Of a stretch of DNA of 64,000 nt, positions 36,450 through 47,149 are shown piece by piece. Numbering within the stretch: position 1 is the stretch's first letter; each line of letters begins with the position of its first letter. This DNA comes from an uncultured Opitutia bacterium (GTDB taxonomy: Bacteria > Verrucomicrobiota > Verrucomicrobiia > Opitutales > Opitutaceae). The stretch covers positions 62,001-126,000 of the forward strand of contig CAIJZY010000010.1 of NCBI GenBank assembly GCA_903825285.1, written 5' to 3'. The translations under genes were made by a program, and so were the position numbers. The notes beneath the pieces are model-generated. The model saw only the letters and a program-made list of their open reading frames with translations, was not told where the DNA came from and searched no databases.

Positions 36450-37916
36450 ATGCCCCCGGTGCCCCTGTCGAAGAAGATCAGTGGACGCGAAGTTTACGGG
36501 TATGCCCTCGGCGAGGGCGCGACGTCCCTGACCATGAACGGCATCTCCGCCTTCGCGATGCTCTACTACACGCAGGCGCTGGGCCTGCCGTTCTCGCAGG
36601 CGGGCTTTGCCTTCGCCGTCGCCAGCATCTGGGACGCCCTGGTCGACCCGGCCATCGGGCACCTAAGCGACAACACCCACACGCGCTGGGGCCGGCGACA
36701 GCCCTACATTCTCTTCGGCGGCATCGCCCTCGCGGTCACGTTCTACTTTGTGTGGGCGGTCCCGTCCTTCATCCTGCACGGCGGCCTGCTGTTCCCGTAC
36801 GTGATCATGATGAACCTGCTCTGCCGGACCGCGTACGCCGTCTTCGTCGTGCCGTACGTCGCCCTCGGCTACGAGATCTGCACCGACTACCACCAGCGTT
36901 CGCAGATCCAGGGCGCCCGCTCCGCCCTCAACATGCTCGTCAACCTGCTCGGGCCCGCGCTCGGCTGGTCCATCTTCTTTCCCGACACTCCCGGCGGTCC
37001 CGAGGCGACGAGCGTCGTCTCGAACTTCCTCCACATGGGCTCGGCATTCGCGATCGCCACGATCGTCTTCACCGCCGTGGTGGTCGTGGTGACGCGGCAC
37101 CACATCTCCGACACCCGCGGGGTGGTCACCGGCACCGGCAACAGCCTGGGCGCGTTCTACCGGGACTTCTGCGAGATCATCACCGACCGCTACCTGCGCC
37201 CGATCGTGATCTTCATGTGCCTCGGCCTGACCGGCGGCACCTTTGTCGCGACGCTGCAGATGTACCTCTACGTCTACTTCATGCACCTGACCGCGCTGCA
37301 GAAGACGATCATCCACGGCGGCGGCATGGTGCTCTTCGCCATCGGCGGCCTCACCAGCGTCGCGTTGGAACGCCGCTTCGACAAGCGGAACGCCGTCTGC
37401 ATCGGCGCCGGCATCGCCGCCGTGGCCGACCTCTCGGCCGCGATCATCTTCCTGAGCGGCCTCCTCAAGCCGACCACCGTCTGGATCGTCGGGGGCCACA
37501 CCATTCCCATCGCCGTGATCGTCTTCGGCGGCTGCGACATGCTGAACTGGCTCGGCATCGGCCTCTTCTGCTCGCTGGCCAGCTCGATGATCGCCGACGT
37601 GGCGGAGGTCAACGACCGCGACTCGGGCGTGCGCAAGGACGGCGGCTACGCCGCCATCTTCGCCTTCGCGACCAAGCTGGTGCTGTCCGTGTCCGTCTTC
37701 ATCGCCAGCGCCTGCCTCGCCTGGGTGGGTTTCGTCAACGGCAGCGACCACCAGAACCCGACCGCGATCCGCTGGCTCGTGCTGCTGACCTTCGGCCTCG
37801 GATCGCTCTTCGCGGCGTCGGTCATCCCCATCGCCCTCCGCTATCCCATCACCCAGGAATTCATGACCAAGGTGAAGGCGGACATCGCCGCGCGCAAAGC
37901 CTCGACCGCGAGCTGA
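36450..37916 (+). CDS. GPH-family sugar:cation symporter (MFS)
   Basis: The product has 488 residues with about twelve membrane helices, starting at ATG 36450. The GPH (MelB-type) signature is clear: YALGEGATSLTMNGISAFAM, the ASIWDALVDPAIGHLSDNTH motif with the Asp residues of the cation site, then RWGRRQPYILFGG. It should import a glycoside or uronide with H+ or Na+ into the cytoplasm. The substrate is not decided by sequence; rhamnosidase and mannosidase genes in the window suggest glycan breakdown products. It stands alone, between tRNA-Val and endonuclease III. Confidence 0.9.
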   Translation: MPPVPLSKKISGREVYGYALGEGATSLTMNGISAFAMLYYTQALGLPFSQAGFAFAVASIWDALVDPAIGHLSDNTHTRWGRRQPYILFGGIALAVTFYFVWAVPSFILHGGLLFPYVIMMNLLCRTAYAVFVVPYVALGYEICTDYHQRSQIQGARSALNMLVNLLGPALGWSIFFPDTPGGPEATSVVSNFLHMGSAFAIATIVFTAVVVVVTRHHISDTRGVVTGTGNSLGAFYRDFCEIITDRYLRPIVIFMCLGLTGGTFVATLQMYLYVYFMHLTALQKTIIHGGGMVLFAIGGLTSVALERRFDKRNAVCIGAGIAAVADLSAAIIFLSGLLKPTTVWIVGGHTIPIAVIVFGGCDMLNWLGIGLFCSLASSMIADVAEVNDRDSGVRKDGGYAAIFAFATKLVLSVSVFIASACLAWVGFVNGSDHQNPTAIRWLVLLTFGLGSLFAASVIPIALRYPITQEFMTKVKADIAARKASTAS

Positions 37917-37924
37917 GTGGGGAA

Positions 37925-37990
37925 AACCGCTAATTTTCGCTAATCGCCGCTAATCCGGATTAGCGGGAATTAGCGTAATTTAGTGGTTCC
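37925..37990. repeat. GCTAATT / AATTAGC repeat, copy 1
   Basis: CCGCTAATTTTCGCTAATCG followed by CCGCTAATCC is faced by GGATTAGCGGGAATTAGCGT, so two tandem units point each way around CTAATCCGGATTAG. It sits between the convergent stops of the GPH symporter and endonuclease III, where its hairpin could help end transcription. One half-copy occurs at 56350-56381. Confidence 0.8.
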
Positions 37991-37999
37991 TCATCGGCC

Positions 38000-38674
38000 T
38001 TATTTCCGCGTCCGAACAGCCCGTTTCCTTTTGGGGAAAAGCGTGCGGCAGAGCTCGCAGACCGTGCCGTCGCAGCCGTGCGCCGTGCAGTGCTCGCGGC
38101 CGTAGAAAATGATCCGGAGGTGCAGCTGGTTCCAGTGCTCCTCCGGGAACAGGCGCTTCAGGTCCGCCTCGGTCTGCTCGACGCTGCGCCCGCTCGTCAG
38201 CTTCCACCGCTGCGCGAGCCGGTGGATGTGCGTGTCCACCGGAAACGCCGGCACGCCGAACGCCTGCGCCATCACCACGCTGGCGGTCTTGTGCCCCACC
38301 CCCGGCAGCGCCTCCAGCTCCTCGAAGGTCCGCGGCACCGCGCCGCCATGGCGCTCCACCAGGAGGCGCGACAACCCCGCGATCGCCTTCGCCTTCTGTG
38401 GCGAGAGCCCGCAGGGCCGGATGATCCGCTGGATCTCCGCCACGGGGACCTGCGCCATCCGCTCCGGCGTGTCCGCCCGCGCCCACAGCTCCGGGGTGAC
38501 CAAATTGACGCGCTTGTCCGTGCACTGCGCCGACAGCAGCACCGCGACCAGCAGCGTGTACGGGTCGCGGTGGTCGAGCGGCACGGGCGTCTCCGGGTAC
38601 AGCTGCGCCAGCCGCCGGTCGACGAAGTCGGCGCGGGCCTGGCGGGAGGAGAAATCGGGCGGAAGGTCGGGCAT
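38000..38674 (-). CDS. nth: Endonuclease III
   Basis: The product has 224 residues from the ATG at 38674. The helix-hairpin-helix LPGVGHKTASVVMAQAFG holds the catalytic Lys, and FPVDTHIHRLAQRW the catalytic Asp. The first part (YTLLVAVLLSAQCTDKRVN) is standard Nth. It removes oxidised pyrimidines and nicks abasic sites. Four cysteines near the C-terminus (HCTAHGCDGTVCELC) are in the right place for the [4Fe-4S] cluster but are spaced 4-4-2 rather than the usual 6-2-5. Whether they still bind a cluster is open. Confidence 0.92.
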   Translation of the reverse strand: MPDLPPDFSSRQARADFVDRRLAQLYPETPVPLDHRDPYTLLVAVLLSAQCTDKRVNLVTPELWARADTPERMAQVPVAEIQRIIRPCGLSPQKAKAIAGLSRLLVERHGGAVPRTFEELEALPGVGHKTASVVMAQAFGVPAFPVDTHIHRLAQRWKLTSGRSVEQTEADLKRLFPEEHWNQLHLRIIFYGREHCTAHGCDGTVCELCRTLFPKRKRAVRTRK

Positions 38675-38804
38675 GGGACGCGCGCACCGCGGGTTTCGGC
38701 GCGCAAGAAAGCAGGCCGCCTTTCGCCCGGGAAACAAACCCTTAATTGGCCGGGGCGGACCAGAACGCGATTGCGCGGCCCCCGCCCGGTTCTAGCGTCC
38801 ACCC

Positions 38805-41672
<2,868 letters not shown>

Positions 41673-41780
41673 GCGGCGCGGTGCGCCGCGGAGCTCGGAG
41701 ATCGCAGTTCGGAGATCGAAACCCGCTGCAGCTGGGGCCGCGGCGGCCTACGAACTGCGATCTCCGAGCTCCGAGCTGCG
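41673..41780. repeat. GAGCTCGGAGATCGCAGTTCG inverted repeat
   Basis: The arms at 41691-41711 and 41751-41771 are perfect complements over 21 bp, around a 39-nt centre. The right arm runs into the 3' end of the next gene on the minus strand and provides its stop codon (41748-41750) and last residues. It may also act as a bidirectional terminator between the convergent genes. Confidence 0.85.
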
Positions 41781-42491
41781 GATGCTCCCCACGTGGGCCT
41801 CGCGGCGGTACTCGCATTTGATGAGGGCGCAGTACTTGCACGGGACGAGGTCCGCGGGCTCGGCGGACGCGCTGCCGGCGGGCGCGAGCGCGAACACCGC
41901 GAGCTGCGACTTCTTCGGCCGCAGCATGCCCGACTCCAGCACGTCGATCGGCCCGGGCGCCGCGCCCTGCGCCAGCAGCAGCGCCAGCACGCGCACCTGG
42001 TCCGCCTCCGACCAGCCCTGGTAGCCCGGGCTGTAGTGCGGCAGCAGCACCTCGCCGCGCGTGTCGGCCCACGCGCACAGGCGGCCGCGCGCCTCGGCGA
42101 TGAGCGCCTCGACGACCGCGGACGCGTACGTCTCCATGAAATAGTACCGGTCGGGCTCGTCGTCGGCCCAGCGGACCGCCGCCTCGGCCTCCGCCTCCGG
42201 GCCCGCGCTCGCCGCCACCACCACCGCGCCGCGCGCCTGCCGGAACCGCCGCGCCAGCTCCCGGCTCGTCAGCGCCTGCCCGCCGAGCGTCGTCACCTCG
42301 CCCGCCACCGCGCACTCCTGCACCGCGCCGGCCCACAGCCACGGCCGGCCGTGCTCCGCGTACCAGGCCCGCGACCACGCCGCGTTCTCCGCCATCTGCG
42401 CGGTGAACTGGAAGGACGCGGGGACCTTCAGCAGGCGCTTGAACTCCGCGTCGGTCACGACGGGATGGGCGTTGAGCTCAACAAAGGTCAT
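41748..42491 (-). CDS. Stand-alone methionine-synthase-activation-domain-like protein
   Basis: The product has 247 residues from the ATG at 42491. The central HYSPGYQGWSEADQVRVLAL and the later VLESGMLRPKKSQLAVFALA match the SAM-binding core of the MetH activation domain (PGYxxWxxxxQ and LxESxMxxPxKS). A Cys-rich end, CKYCALIKCEYRRE, is typical of stand-alone members in anaerobes and corrinoid systems. Such domains bind SAM to reductively re-methylate inactive cob(II)alamin. It is the last gene on the minus strand in the methyl-transfer locus, but a 377-nt repeat-filled gap separates it from the LigM-like gene, so it may have its own promoter. The tail SSELGDRSS is repeat-derived. Confidence 0.75.
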   Translation of the reverse strand: MTFVELNAHPVVTDAEFKRLLKVPASFQFTAQMAENAAWSRAWYAEHGRPWLWAGAVQECAVAGEVTTLGGQALTSRELARRFRQARGAVVVAASAGPEAEAEAAVRWADDEPDRYYFMETYASAVVEALIAEARGRLCAWADTRGEVLLPHYSPGYQGWSEADQVRVLALLLAQGAAPGPIDVLESGMLRPKKSQLAVFALAPAGSASAEPADLVPCKYCALIKCEYRREAHVGSIRSSELGDRSS

Positions 42492-42868
42492 CAAGCGAGC
42501 GACGACGACAGAGGCCGGCCCGGGACGCACGCCGAATTTTCGCGCGTGGAGCCGGCCCCTGGTGCCGCAGAGAACCCCTCCCTCCCGTCATCCTGAGTGA
42601 ATACGAAGGATCGCTGTTATCTTCCCAGCCCGCCCGCGCTGGACCTCCGACACTCTGGCCACGCCGCTTGAGTGTCAGGAACCCGACGTAAGCTCTGGGG
42701 CAATGGGAACAGCGATCCTTCGTATTCACTCAGGATGACGAAGGGTATGCGCTTCGCCAGAACCCATGGAGCCGCGGCGCCCTCGCCGCGCGGGTTGCGT
42801 CCGTGGAAAGACGGAGCGCGCGGCGGGGGCGCCGCGGCTCCAGTTAAACTCCCGGGCCGGCGACCGGC
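42492..42868. repeat. GTCATCCTGAG nested palindrome (copy 2) and GC-rich hairpin
   Basis: The first element (about 42584-42740) has outer arms CGTCATCCTGAGTGAATACG and on, exact complements over about 30 bp, enclosing GACACTC / GAGTGTC. It is a sister of the element at 26895-27050, but the outer arms have GTGAATAC in place of GCGAAGGC on both sides, a compensated change. The second (42767-42842) is a perfect hairpin of TGGAGCCGCGGCGCC and on. No gene is visible. Confidence 0.85.
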
Positions 42869-44233
42869 TCAGGTCGACTCATTCAGCCGCTGGTAGGAGA
42901 CGGTGGCGCGGACCTGCGTCTGCACGTGCCGCTCGACGACGGGCTTCCGGGAACCGCCGTTGGGCTCGCCCCAGACGATCGCGACCTCGGAACCGTCGGC
43001 CAGGCCCTCGTCCACCATCGCGAGCGAGAACCACCCGCGCACGTTGGCGGTGTAGACCGTGTAGGTCGAAAGGCCGGCCATCCGGCCCCCGGCGAGGACC
43101 TGGTCGAACGGGAGGATCGAGTAGTAGGCGTTCGGCATCTCCATATACTTGTAGCGGTCGCCATGCCCGAGCTGGCTGGCATAAATCCGCAGCGCGTCCT
43201 CCTTGTTCCAGCGCAGCCACACCTTGCGGCGGTGCGGCTGGTCCGCGAGTTTTTCGAGGGCCGCGCGGCCGATGAAGTCATGGTCGAACTTGACGTGCCG
43301 CCCGTAGCCCAGGTCCCACGGCGTCTGGTAATAATCCTCGATCCGCGGCGAATCGAAGCTGCCGCCGAGCGAGGCGTTGGCCTCGAAGCCGTCGCCGGCG
43401 AGCCATTCCCGGTAGGGCTTCATCTTCTCGCCCGCATAGATGGCGGGCATCGGGGAGGGAATCCAGCCGCTCTCGGGCGAGACGGTCGAGTAGGCGCGGC
43501 TGCCGCCCTGCAGCAGCCCGAATTTCGTCCCGGCCGCGAGCAGCGCCGCGAGCACGGCCTCGCCGTCGTCCACCGGCCCGTGCAGCTCGAGCCCGCCCAT
43601 GCGGGACATGTTGTGGTTGAGCGCCCGCACGCGGCGGCCCGCGATCTTCAGGTCGCCGAGCTGGAAGAACGGGATCTCCGGGAACGCGCCCTCGTGGACG
43701 CTCTTGATGAGCTCCAGCGCGTTGGGCCCCTGGATCTGGTAGCGGTAAATCAGGCGGCGGCCCTGGTTGCTGACCGTGCGCTCGTCGCGCGTGACCTTGA
43801 CGTCGTACTTCCCGGTGCGGGCCTGATACTCGACCCAGTTCGGCACCGAGGGGCGCCCGACCACGCTGACCTTCTCGTCGGTGTGGCCGAAGAGGATCGC
43901 GTCGCCGATGACGTGGCCCTCGTGGTTGCAGGTCACGATCTGCTTGGCGCGGTTGGCGCCGAAATTCTTCATCGTGTTGACGGCCACGTCGGACAGCAGG
44001 CGCTTCACGTCCGGGCCCTCGAAGTAGACGTCCTTCATGTGGTAGGACTGGTCGAACAGGACGACGGTGTTCTGCCAGGCCTCCTGCTCATCGCGCCAGT
44101 TGGTGAACTCGGGCGTGAAAGGGAACTGGTAGCCGCCGACGGGCGCATGGCGCAGCATTTCGACCGGGCTGGGGTACTGCTGGAGCTTGGCTTCGAGACT
44201 GGTGGGTTTGGGTGGGTTCTGGTTCAGGTTCAT
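42869..44233 (-). CDS. ligM: Tetrahydrofolate-dependent O-demethylase, LigM/DesA type (GcvT fold)
   Basis: The product has 454 residues from the ATG at 44233, close to the size of LigM (about 470). Motifs shared with LigM: FTNWRDEQEAW, VLFDQSYHM, PNWVEYQARTG, VKFDHDFIGRAALEKLADQP, and the C-terminal VVWGE-like IVWGEPNGG followed by RKPVVERHVQ. Those enzymes move the methyl of methoxylated aromatics (vanillate, syringate) to THF, forming 5-methyl-THF. The glycine cleavage T protein shares the fold but is shorter and lacks this N-terminus. Its start overlaps the MetF stop (ATGA), so the two are coupled, as ligM and metF are neighbours in sphingomonads. The exact methyl donor in this organism is unknown. 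Confidence 0.82.
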   Translation of the reverse strand: MNLNQNPPKPTSLEAKLQQYPSPVEMLRHAPVGGYQFPFTPEFTNWRDEQEAWQNTVVLFDQSYHMKDVYFEGPDVKRLLSDVAVNTMKNFGANRAKQIVTCNHEGHVIGDAILFGHTDEKVSVVGRPSVPNWVEYQARTGKYDVKVTRDERTVSNQGRRLIYRYQIQGPNALELIKSVHEGAFPEIPFFQLGDLKIAGRRVRALNHNMSRMGGLELHGPVDDGEAVLAALLAAGTKFGLLQGGSRAYSTVSPESGWIPSPMPAIYAGEKMKPYREWLAGDGFEANASLGGSFDSPRIEDYYQTPWDLGYGRHVKFDHDFIGRAALEKLADQPHRRKVWLRWNKEDALRIYASQLGHGDRYKYMEMPNAYYSILPFDQVLAGGRMAGLSTYTVYTANVRGWFSLAMVDEGLADGSEVAIVWGEPNGGSRKPVVERHVQTQVRATVSYQRLNEST

Positions 44234-45822
44234 GAGGAAGAGTTGGGTTTGGCTGCGTCGGTGGGAGAAAAATGCTTCGGCGCGAGGTGGTCGCGGCCGA
44301 GCCAGGTGTTGGCCCAGCTGGAGGTGCCGCGGAGGGACTGGTCCTGGATGACGGGCGTGTGGGCGAGGAGCCCCTCCTCGCGGCCCTCGTGCTTGAGCCG
44401 GTCGTAGGCGCGCGCCCAGATGCACTCGAAGTCCTCGACCTCGCACTTGCCGTCGCGCGTGCCGCCGCAAGGGCCGTTGCGCTGGTTCTTGGCGCAGGAG
44501 GACTCCGGGCAGAGGAACGCGATGTCGGGCAGCGAGCAGTCGCCGCAGTCCTTGCAGCCGAACATGAGGCTCTTCCCGAGGTGCTCGAGGGCGTGCATGC
44601 CCGGCGGGCCCTGCCGGGGATCCTTCGCGCCGCCGCAGAGCTTCGCGCCGTGGTTCCACAGGCCCTGGCCGGGCGTGAACATGAGCCCGTGGGTGAACTT
44701 GGCGAAGCGGTAGGTGAAGGTGACGTTGGCCGTCGCCGGGCGCGCCTGGAGCGAGGCCGCGTAGGCCGGGTGCAGTTCGTCGGGATTGGCGAGGCCGGTG
44801 GCCGGGTCCTCGGCGAAGCAGAAAAACTCGCCGGGGCGCGAGAACCGGATCTCGCGGGCGAACTGCCGCCAGTCGTCCGGCGCGAACCCGCGCTCGATTT
44901 CCAGCACGCGGTCCACGTCGGCCAGCGTGTGCACGCCGCCGAGGTAGGCACCGCGGAAGCCGAGGCCGCGGTGGATGGCGATCTGCTTGGCGGCCAGCTC
45001 AAGGAAGAAGGCCTTGCCGTGGTCGGGGCTCGCGGCGTGGCGCTCGCAGAGGTTGGCCAGCTCGTCGGAGAGGCTGACCCCGGGGATGCGCTGGGCGCGG
45101 AAGACGCGGGCGACGCCGGGGGTGAGGACGTAGACGTTGCCGATCAGCGGGACGGCGCCGTGGCCGCGCCGGCGGAACCACGCGATGAGCTCGTGCGCCT
45201 TGCGCGCGTCGTAGCCGATCTGGTTGATGAACCAGCGCGCCCCGGCGGCGATCTTGCGCTCGGCCTTGAGGAGCTGCGGGATGACCTCGTTCTCGTGCCG
45301 CTTGAAATTGGTCACGACCGCGCCGGGAAAAAACTGCTGCGGCGCCAGCCGGGCCGGCTTCGCGGCGCCCGGACGCGAGACGTCGAGCCCGGCGTTCAGC
45401 CGGCCGAGCAGGGTGAGCAGCCCGATGGCATCGGTGTCGAAGACCGGCTTGGCGCCGCCGCTGATGCCCGCGCCCGGGTAGTCGCCGCTCAGCGCGAGGA
45501 TGTTGCGCAGCCCCTGGTCCGCGAGGTGCCAGGCCTCGCTCTCGAGCCCGTTGCGGTTGAAATCCTTGCAGGAAAGGTGAATCACCGTCTCGCGGCCGGC
45601 GTCGCGCAGCGGGCGGGCCAGCGCGAGCGGGGACAGCATCGGGTTGCCGCCGGCATTGTCCGTGATCGAGACCCAGTCAAGGCGCACGTAGTCCGCGAGC
45701 TCGCGCGCAAAGGCCACGGTCTTTGCCGCCCGCGGCTCCACGGTCGTGCCCCGCGTCGAGACCAGCTCGACACCAAGGAGAAAGTCGGAGGATTGGGTCA
45801 GTCGGTCTGGCAGCGAGCGCAT
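44230..45822 (-). CDS. metF: Methylenetetrahydrofolate reductase fused to a MetV-type cysteine-rich domain
   Basis: The product has 530 residues. The MetF barrel (about 1-310) has SITDNAGGNPMLSP and IHLSCKDFNRNGLES near the folate and flavin sites. The extra C-terminal domain (about 400-500) has GCKDCGDCSLPDIAFLCPES and then CAKNQRNGPCGG, the PF12225/MetV-like pattern with a set of cysteines for Fe-S or zinc. In acetogens MetV is a separate partner of MetF. The gene follows the UroD-type gene by 28 nt and overlaps the LigM-like gene by 4 nt. In this context it would oxidise 5-methyl-THF made by LigM. NADH as acceptor is not certain. Confidence 0.85.
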   Translation of the reverse strand: MRSLPDRLTQSSDFLLGVELVSTRGTTVEPRAAKTVAFARELADYVRLDWVSITDNAGGNPMLSPLALARPLRDAGRETVIHLSCKDFNRNGLESEAWHLADQGLRNILALSGDYPGAGISGGAKPVFDTDAIGLLTLLGRLNAGLDVSRPGAAKPARLAPQQFFPGAVVTNFKRHENEVIPQLLKAERKIAAGARWFINQIGYDARKAHELIAWFRRRGHGAVPLIGNVYVLTPGVARVFRAQRIPGVSLSDELANLCERHAASPDHGKAFFLELAAKQIAIHRGLGFRGAYLGGVHTLADVDRVLEIERGFAPDDWRQFAREIRFSRPGEFFCFAEDPATGLANPDELHPAYAASLQARPATANVTFTYRFAKFTHGLMFTPGQGLWNHGAKLCGGAKDPRQGPPGMHALEHLGKSLMFGCKDCGDCSLPDIAFLCPESSCAKNQRNGPCGGTRDGKCEVEDFECIWARAYDRLKHEGREEGLLAHTPVIQDQSLRGTSSWANTWLGRDHLAPKHFSPTDAAKPNSSS

Positions 45823-45850
45823 GGGTCGAGGCGGCGAAAGGGGGGACGCG

Positions 45851-46921
45851 TCACGCGGCGGCCGGGGTCCGCGCGTCGAGGCAGGCGCGCTTCACGGCGA
45901 GGATGTTTTCCGTCGGCGTGCCGAAAGGGATGACGGCGGTGCCCATGATGAAGCCCGGGAGGTCCTTGCCGCGGGCGATCTCGCGGGCGGCGGCGGCGTA
46001 GACCTCGTCGGGCGTGGACGCCTCGAGCAGGCGCGGGGGCAGGTTGCGGCGCATGGCGCGGCCGCCCTCGCGGCATGTTGCGGCCCAGGCGTCGAAGTCG
46101 CCCGTGAAGTCGCACAGCAGGTTGTTGCAGCCGGTGCGGACCAGCATCCCGGCGATCGCCGTGGTGTTGCCGCCGACAATGAGCGGCAGGTCGCGCACGC
46201 CCTGCGTGGCCGCCCATGCGGCGAGGTCGCGCGTGATCGGGAGCACGAGCTGCTCGTACATCCGGGGCGACATCAGGTCGGGCGAGGCCTGCGAGTCGAA
46301 CACCACGAGCTCGGCACCCGCGTCGCGGTAGGCCTTGGCGAACTCCTTGATGATCCTGCCCGCGAAGTTCAGCAGCTGCTCCACCCACTCGGGCTGTTCC
46401 ACGCAGGCCATGTACAGCGCCTCGGCGCCGACCAGGCTGATCGCGAGCGAGAAGGGTCCCGAGATTGCCCCGCGCAGCCAGTAGTCGGGACCCACCTCGG
46501 CCCGCACGCGCCGCGCGGCCTCGATGTTCACCTTCATGCGGCCGTGCTTGAGCGGGTTCGGCAGCGCCGCATGCGTGAGGTCGTCGCCGATCACGAACAC
46601 GTGGTTGCCGGGCTTGATGCCCGGGATACTCGTGTCGCCGCCCTCGTAGAAGGTCACCTTGCAGCCGGCCGCCTCGGCCTCGAGGTTGTAGACATCGACG
46701 CCGACGGTCAGCGCATCCGGCCCGATGGTCTCGAACTCCGCCAGCATCGCGCGGGTCAGCAGGTCCGCATTGCGCGCGATCGCCGACGGGGTGCTGCGGA
46801 TGAAGCACGCCTTGTGCTCGTAGATGGCCGGCAGGAACAGCGGCACGGCGCGCGGCGCGCTGCAGCGCAGCACGGATTCGACTTCGACTCGGGTGGCCAC
46901 GGCATGGGGGGAGCGGGGCAT
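45851..46921 (-). CDS. UroD-family methyltransferase (MtaA/CmuA-like)
   Basis: The product has 356 residues. It has the uroporphyrinogen-decarboxylase fold but not the substrate motifs of HemE; instead it resembles the cobamide-dependent methyltransferases MtaA, MtbA and CmuA. Recognisable parts are DALTVGVDVYNLEAEAAGCK, GPFSLAISLVGAEALY, VVFDSQASPDLMSPRMYEQL and LPLIVGGNTTAIAGMLV. These enzymes carry methyl groups between a corrinoid protein and a thiol or folate. No corrinoid protein is in the window. It is the first gene of the minus-strand unit, 28 nt before MetF, and is divergent from an AraC regulator. Confidence 0.82.
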   Translation of the reverse strand: MPRSPHAVATRVEVESVLRCSAPRAVPLFLPAIYEHKACFIRSTPSAIARNADLLTRAMLAEFETIGPDALTVGVDVYNLEAEAAGCKVTFYEGGDTSIPGIKPGNHVFVIGDDLTHAALPNPLKHGRMKVNIEAARRVRAEVGPDYWLRGAISGPFSLAISLVGAEALYMACVEQPEWVEQLLNFAGRIIKEFAKAYRDAGAELVVFDSQASPDLMSPRMYEQLVLPITRDLAAWAATQGVRDLPLIVGGNTTAIAGMLVRTGCNNLLCDFTGDFDAWAATCREGGRAMRRNLPPRLLEASTPDEVYAAAAREIARGKDLPGFIMGTAVIPFGTPTENILAVKRACLDARTPAAA

Positions 46922-47149
46922 GGGGGGGATGAAGACTAGACGCCAGAGGTCATATTTCAGAGGTCGGAGTATCGGAGTGAGCCATGGCGGCCGCGGGGGC
47001 TGGGGCTTGTTTGGCGTTTGGGGCGCGGCTGGCGTTTGGAGTTTTCAGTTAGTAGATAGGGAGACTGAGTGTAGCGTCTCCCCGGCTGCACGTCTTGGCG
47101 CATCGGGCTTGTCTTGATTGGCAGATCGGGCACTCTGGCCCCCCGCCCC
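46922..47149. promoter_or_regulatory. Divergent intergenic region between the methyl-transfer genes and their likely regulator
   Basis: This region of about 230 nt should hold the promoters of both the UroD-type gene (leftward) and the AraC-type gene (rightward). It contains a degenerate GTTTGGCGTTTGGGG repeat (about 47009-47038), like the intergenic pieces elsewhere. I see no clear palindromic operator and no cobalamin riboswitch. Its role as the control region is inferred from position. Confidence 0.4.

Noticed and set aside
38675-38804. Glycine riboswitch upstream of gcvP
   Set aside because: The 130-nt leader shows neither of the paired aptamer cores of glycine riboswitches.
42869-44233. 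Annotation as glycine cleavage T protein, because gcvP lies close by
   Set aside because: The length (454), the N-terminal segment with FTNWRDEQEAW and the neighbouring MetF point to LigM-type O-demethylases. gcvP is on the other strand, with another gene and repeats in between.
46922-47149. Cobalamin riboswitch for the corrinoid-type genes
   Set aside because: No B12-box-like segment or suitable paired structure is apparent in the divergent region.
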